Source of the DNA: Candidatus Limnocylindrales bacterium
GTDB lineage: Bacteria > Chloroflexota > Limnocylindria > Limnocylindrales > CSP1-4
Direction of reading: 5' to 3'
DNA length: 8,628 nt
Assembly: GCA_031292335.1 (NCBI GenBank)
Contig: JARLHH010000060.1
Span: 1 to 8,628, forward strand
Shown: piece by piece, positions 5,457 through 8,628 of the stretch
Layout: the number at the start of each line of letters is the position of its first letter
How positions within the stretch are numbered: the first letter of the stretch is position 1
Program-made: the position numbers and the translations under genes
Notes under the pieces: model-generated
The model's database searches: none
What the model was told of the DNA's origin: nothing
Seen by the model: only the letters and a program-made list of their open reading frames with translations

Positions 5457-6827
5457 TCAGGTGGTCCGGTCGGTCCGCTTCGGCGGAGCCGGCGGCTGGA
5501 ATAGCCATGTCTCGGGCGAGCCGCCCTTCCCCAGGGCCCCCAGGCTCGTTCCGTTGAGCGTGTAGAACGTGACGCCGGCGTTGCCCGTTCGCACCTCGAC
5601 GGACGTCGTGCCACTGAACGTGAGGGTTTGGCCATCGTTGACGAGCAGGCCGCCGCTGCCGGTTGTCGGCGACACGACCCCGTCCACCCAGACCTTGAGC
5701 CAGGCCCGCCCGCCCTTCACGTCCACGACGACGTTCACGCCCTGGTAGACGACCGTCACGCTGCGGGTCAGCGTCGTCGCCATGCCCTGGTCGTTCTTGG
5801 CGACGATCGAGATCGTCCAGCGACCGGTGGTCAGGTCCAGGTTGGCCGCGAACGACCCGTCGTCGGCAGGCACGACGACGATCGGTGCGGGCGGTCCGGG
5901 CGTCGTCGCGGCCGACGGCGCCGGCGCCTCTCCCGGCGCCTGGCCCGCGTACAGGGCGCTGATCTGCACGCTCGTCGCGTCGGTCGCGTTGCCGGCCACG
6001 GGGATCGCCCCGTTCTGGAACGTGGCGCCGTCCGCGGGCGAGCCCACGGACAGGGTCGGGGCAACCACCGGGTTGAACGGGACGGTGATGAGGAGCTCAA
6101 CGGGGTGATCGGCGGCCTTCCCGGTCTTGGGGTCCACCGCGCTCACGTCGAACTGGTTCTTGCCCCGCCGGAGGTCTACCGTGGCCAGCCACGTGCCGTC
6201 CCCGCCCGCGGTGATGTTGAGCGGGTCACGGCCGGGGGCGGCGATCGTGACCAGGCCGCCCGCGATGGTCAGGCCGCGCAGGGTGTAGGTCGTCGCATCC
6301 TGGGCCACGTCCGTCACCGCCGTCGCCGGATCCACGACGCTCAGCGGCGGCGGCTCGGAGAAGCGGACGAGCTGGAAGCCGATGTAGGCAAGGATCAGCA
6401 CGACACCGAGCGTCGCGACCGCCGCGACCACGACCCCCGAGGTGAGCACCAGCCCCTTGCGGGGCGAGGCCAGCGGCCGCGGCACGACGATCACCGGCTC
6501 GGGAGCGTCCGTCACCGGTGCTTCGCGATGCCACTGGGCGACCGCGTCGTCGGGGTCGATCCCCAGGTACTGGGCGTAGTTCCTTAGGAACCCGCGGACG
6601 TAGACAGCACCCGGCAAGGAGGCGTAGTCGCCGCGCTCGAGCGCGGCCAGGTAGCCGCGCCGGATCTTCGTCTCGCGCTCGGCCCGCAGAAGGTCGATGC
6701 CCTTCGCCTCGCGCGCCGCGACCAGCCGCTCGCCGAGCGCGTCAGCGCCGGCGGCCACCCTCCGCTCCCCGATCGGGTCGCGGTCGTGCTCCGGTCCCAC
6801 CGGGCGGGCGTGGTTGCGGGTCGTCAC
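5457..6827 (-). CDS. rodZ: RodZ-like HTH / single-pass membrane protein with Ig-like ectodomain
   Basis: RodZ proteins link the MreB cytoskeleton to wall synthesis and help set cell shape. The 456-residue product has the RodZ plan. A cytoplasmic helix-turn-helix domain spans about 29-95 (LGERLVAAREAKGIDL, then YLAALERGDYASLPGAVYV and GFLRNYAQYLGIDP). The basic stretch SPRK (121-124) precedes one membrane helix, about 125-152, so the rest lies outside the membrane. The C-terminal domain, about 362-445, matches the DUF4115/RodZ C-terminal type (RAWLKVWVDG, EVRTGNAGVT, LNGTSLGALG). Between them lie two Ig-like segments, about 162-250 and 256-360, sharing a DGTWLATVDL / DGSFAANLDL strand pattern; the second holds an Ala/Pro-rich loop (297-315). 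The GTG start at 6825-6827 overlaps the ftsK stop (GTGA). No mreB is in the window, so the shape role is inferred. Confidence 0.87.
   Translation of the reverse strand: MTTRNHARPVGPEHDRDPIGERRVAAGADALGERLVAAREAKGIDLLRAERETKIRRGYLAALERGDYASLPGAVYVRGFLRNYAQYLGIDPDDAVAQWHREAPVTDAPEPVIVVPRPLASPRKGLVLTSGVVVAAVATLGVVLILAYIGFQLVRFSEPPPLSVVDPATAVTDVAQDATTYTLRGLTIAGGLVTIAAPGRDPLNITAGGDGTWLATVDLRRGKNQFDVSAVDPKTGKAADHPVELLITVPFNPVVAPTLSVGSPADGATFQNGAIPVAGNATDATSVQISALYAGQAPGEAPAPSAATTPGPPAPIVVVPADDGSFAANLDLTTGRWTISIVAKNDQGMATTLTRSVTVVYQGVNVVVDVKGGRAWLKVWVDGVVSPTTGSGGLLVNDGQTLTFSGTTSVEVRTGNAGVTFYTLNGTSLGALGKGGSPETWLFQPPAPPKRTDRTT
6824..6827 (-). promoter_or_regulatory. GTGA stop/start overlap (ftsK into rodZ)
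   Basis: The plus-strand bases TCAC give GTGA on the coding strand: TGA ends FtsK and GTG begins the RodZ-like protein. No clear Shine-Dalgarno site lies close upstream of the GTG, so translational coupling is likely. It is the second such overlap in the block. Confidence 0.7.
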
Positions 6828-8563
6828 CGGCCGTCACCATCGTCCGCGTCGGGTGGGGCGACCACGCTGCCGGCCTCGCGCCGCAGCACCTGGCGCGCGT
6901 TGGAGCCGTCGAACGCGCCGATGTAGCCGCGCGCCTCCAGCTGGTCGATGATCCGGGCCGCCCGGGCGTAGCCGATCTTGAGCCGCCGCTGGAGCAGCGA
7001 GGCCGAGGCGCGGTCGTACTCCTGGACCACGCCGACGGCGTCCCGCAGGAGGCGGTCGGCGTCGTTGTCGGCGAGGTCGTCCACCGACCCGGTGGAGTCC
7101 TCGTCATCCTCGATGATGCCCATGTCGTAGTGCGGCTCCGCCTCGGCCCGCCAGTGGGAGGTGACCGCCCGGATCTCGCGATCGGCCACGAAGACCCCCT
7201 GCAGGCGGATCGGGCGCGGCAGGTCCGAGGGCTGGAAGAGCATGTCGCCGCGGCCGATGAGGTCTTCCGCGCCGGGCGCGTCGAGGATCGTCCGGGAGTC
7301 GATCTGGGATGCCATCGCGAAGGCGATCCGCGACGGGAAGTTGGCCTTGATGAGCCCCGTCACGACGTTGACCGACGGGCGCTGCGTGGCGAGCACGAGG
7401 TGGATCCCGGTCGCGCGCGCCTTCTGGGCCAGCCGGACGATGGGGTCCTCCACCGTCTGGCCCTTGCGCATCATGAGGTCGGCCAGCTCGTCCACGATGA
7501 TCACGATGTAGGGCAGCCGGTCAGCCCGGTCGGCGCGCGTCTCGTTGTACGAGGTGATGTTCCGGGCGGACGCGCCGGCGAACTTCCGGTAGCGCATCTC
7601 CATCTCGGCGACCGCCCACTTGAGTGCCGCGATCGCCCGGTCCGCCTCGGTGATGACCGGAACGTAGAGGTGCGGCATCCCGTTGTAGTCGGCCAGCTCC
7701 ACCCGCTTCGGGTCCACCAGGATCAGCCGGACCTCGTCCGGGGTGGCACGCATGAGCAGGCTCGTGATGAGCGCGTTGACCATCACGCTCTTGCCCGAGC
7801 CGGTCGCCCCGGCGATCAGGAGGTGGGGCATCCTGGCGAGGTCGGCCGTGCGCGGGTGACCCGCCACGTCGCGGCCGAGGGCGAACGCGATCGGCGATGG
7901 GTTCGCCGTAGCTTCCGGGTGCTCCAGGATCTGCCGGATGGCGACCACGTTGAAGTCCATGTTCGGGATCTCGAGGCCGACGACCTGCTTGCCCGGGATC
8001 GGCGCCTCGATCCGGATCGTCCGGGCTGCCAGCGCCATGGCAAGATCGTCCGCGAGCGCCTCGATCCGGCTGACCTTGATCGATGGGTCCGGCTCCACCT
8101 CGTACTGCGTCACCACCGGGCCGGCGTTCCAGCGGGTCACCTTGCTGGGGATGTTGAAGCTGGCGAGCTTGCCCTCGATGATCGCCGCGTTGCGTGCGTG
8201 GTCCATGCCTACGCCGGACGTCCGCGGCGCCAGGTCATCCAGCAGCGACATCGGCGGGAGGTGGTACTCCCGGCGGGCCGGCTCCGGTGCACCGCCCGGC
8301 CCGGACGACACGTTGCCGGTCTGCGTGATGGGTGCGCGGGTCGCCGGAGTCGCTGCCCCGTCGTCCGGGAAGAGCGTCATCCGCTCCCCGCTGAGCGGAG
8401 CCGGCGGCGGTCCGGCAAAGACGGACGAGACCTGCGCCGGCTGCTCCAGGGGCGGCGGGATCTCCGGTCTCGACATCTCCCGGGGGTTCCTGCCGTCCCG
8501 GAGCATCGTCCGGGCGGCCGGCGCTGCCGGCGCGTCCGCGCGCCGGCGGCGCGCCTGTTCCAT
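6824..8563 (-). CDS. ftsK: FtsK/SpoIIIE DNA translocase, cytoplasmic motor portion
   Basis: FtsK is the septal ATP-driven pump that moves chromosome ends to daughter cells. The called 579 residues hold a disordered Pro/Ala/Arg-rich linker (1-100), the alpha domain (about 105-190), and the RecA-like motor with Walker A GATGSGKS (252-259), ILVDPKRVELADY (281-293), Walker B IVIIVDELADLM (353-364) and ATQRPSVNVVTGLIK (392-406). An acidic linker (485-504) precedes the C-terminal winged-helix gamma domain (about 500-565: RRLKIGYARAARIIDQLEARGYIG), which in the family reads KOPS/SRS orientation sequences. Full FtsK proteins normally carry four N-terminal membrane helices, which are missing here. The frame stays open from ATG 8561-8563 to the window edge, so the gene may be 5'-truncated rather than short. 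The edge itself is AT-rich and suspicious (8581-8628). rodZ follows by overlap. Confidence 0.93.
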   Translation of the reverse strand: MEQARRRRADAPAAPAARTMLRDGRNPREMSRPEIPPPLEQPAQVSSVFAGPPPAPLSGERMTLFPDDGAATPATRAPITQTGNVSSGPGGAPEPARREYHLPPMSLLDDLAPRTSGVGMDHARNAAIIEGKLASFNIPSKVTRWNAGPVVTQYEVEPDPSIKVSRIEALADDLAMALAARTIRIEAPIPGKQVVGLEIPNMDFNVVAIRQILEHPEATANPSPIAFALGRDVAGHPRTADLARMPHLLIAGATGSGKSVMVNALITSLLMRATPDEVRLILVDPKRVELADYNGMPHLYVPVITEADRAIAALKWAVAEMEMRYRKFAGASARNITSYNETRADRADRLPYIVIIVDELADLMMRKGQTVEDPIVRLAQKARATGIHLVLATQRPSVNVVTGLIKANFPSRIAFAMASQIDSRTILDAPGAEDLIGRGDMLFQPSDLPRPIRLQGVFVADREIRAVTSHWRAEAEPHYDMGIIEDDEDSTGSVDDLADNDADRLLRDAVGVVQEYDRASASLLQRRLKIGYARAARIIDQLEARGYIGAFDGSNARQVLRREAGSVVAPPDADDGDGR

Positions 8564-8580
8564 CGCCGCCCCGCCGGAGA

Positions 8581-8628
8581 TAGGAATACCACAACTAATA
8601 AAACATTCAAATATGGATCTTGTTTTTG
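8581..8628. other. Abrupt AT-rich terminal segment
   Basis: Only 13 of these 48 bases are G or C, against strongly GC-rich sequence up to about 8580. It contains runs such as AATAAAACATTCAAATATGG and ends in a T-run. In the ftsK frame it is open but decodes to residues (KTRSIFECFISCGIP) unlike a FtsK linker or membrane helix. No terminal inverted repeat, transposase fragment or tRNA is visible. It may be a contig-end chimera, a foreign insertion edge or, less likely, an AT-rich promoter region of ftsK. Confidence 0.6.

Noticed and set aside
5449..5508. Longer CinA-type protein starting at the ATG at 5506-5508
   Set aside because: The added 20 residues are not family-like, would overlap rodZ by 52 bases and have no ribosome binding site.
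8581..8628. Insertion sequence end or ftsK promoter in the AT-rich tail
   Set aside because: No inverted repeat, target duplication or transposase residue is visible in 48 bases. A TTGAAT / TATTCC pair with 16-base spacing on the minus strand is too weak to call as a promoter in AT-rich sequence.

Overview
The window is a GC-rich bacterial segment (very roughly 70% G+C by eye) that reads as mostly housekeeping chromosome. No tRNA, rRNA, CRISPR array, phage gene or transposase is visible. The gene set (FtsK translocase, a RodZ-type HTH/membrane protein, stand-alone CinA C-terminal amidohydrolase, YajQ, a thiamine-diphosphate enzyme and a MurC-type ligase), frequent GTG starts and 4-base stop/start overlaps fit a high-GC lineage such as Chloroflexota or Actinomycetota. 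I lean to an uncultured Chloroflexota, but that is an inference from gene content and order, not a proven placement.

Layout: positions 1-272 hold the 3' end of a plus-strand YbaK/EbsC-type aminoacyl-tRNA deacylase. It faces a seven-gene minus-strand block that fills the rest. In transcription order (right to left) the block is ftsK (6824-8563), rodZ-like (5457-6827), cinA C-terminal/pncC-like (4933-5448), yajQ (4313-4804), a ThDP enzyme with an unusual Glu/Pro/Ala tail (2318-4300), a murC-like ligase (738-2321) and a small unknown gene (315-713). ftsK/rodZ and ThDP/murC each overlap by four bases (GTGA). The other gaps are 8, 128, 12 and 24 bases. The 128-base gap before yajQ is the only real intergenic space and holds a weak promoter candidate, so the block may be two transcription units: ftsK-rodZ-cinA and yajQ-ThDP-murC-unknown.

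Functionally, ftsK, rodZ and murC all concern division, cell shape and wall synthesis: chromosome pumping at the septum, a transmembrane shape factor, and addition of L-alanine to UDP-MurNAc. The ftsK-rodZ-cinA order recalls the Bacillus spoIIIE...ymfM(rodZ)-pgsA-cinA-recA neighbourhood, but here pgsA and recA are absent from this position. The ThDP enzyme looks like a member of the acetolactate-synthase-like superfamily with no obvious wall role, yet it is translationally coupled to murC.

The last 48 bases (8581-8628) are abruptly AT-rich (13 of 48 are G/C) and look foreign to the rest. A contig-end chimera or a real insertion are both possible. I did not find a convincing new multi-gene system. 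The points most worth a second look are the AT-rich junction, the tailed ThDP enzyme coupled to murC, the divergent motifs of the MurC-like ligase and the Ig-like ectodomain of the RodZ-like protein.
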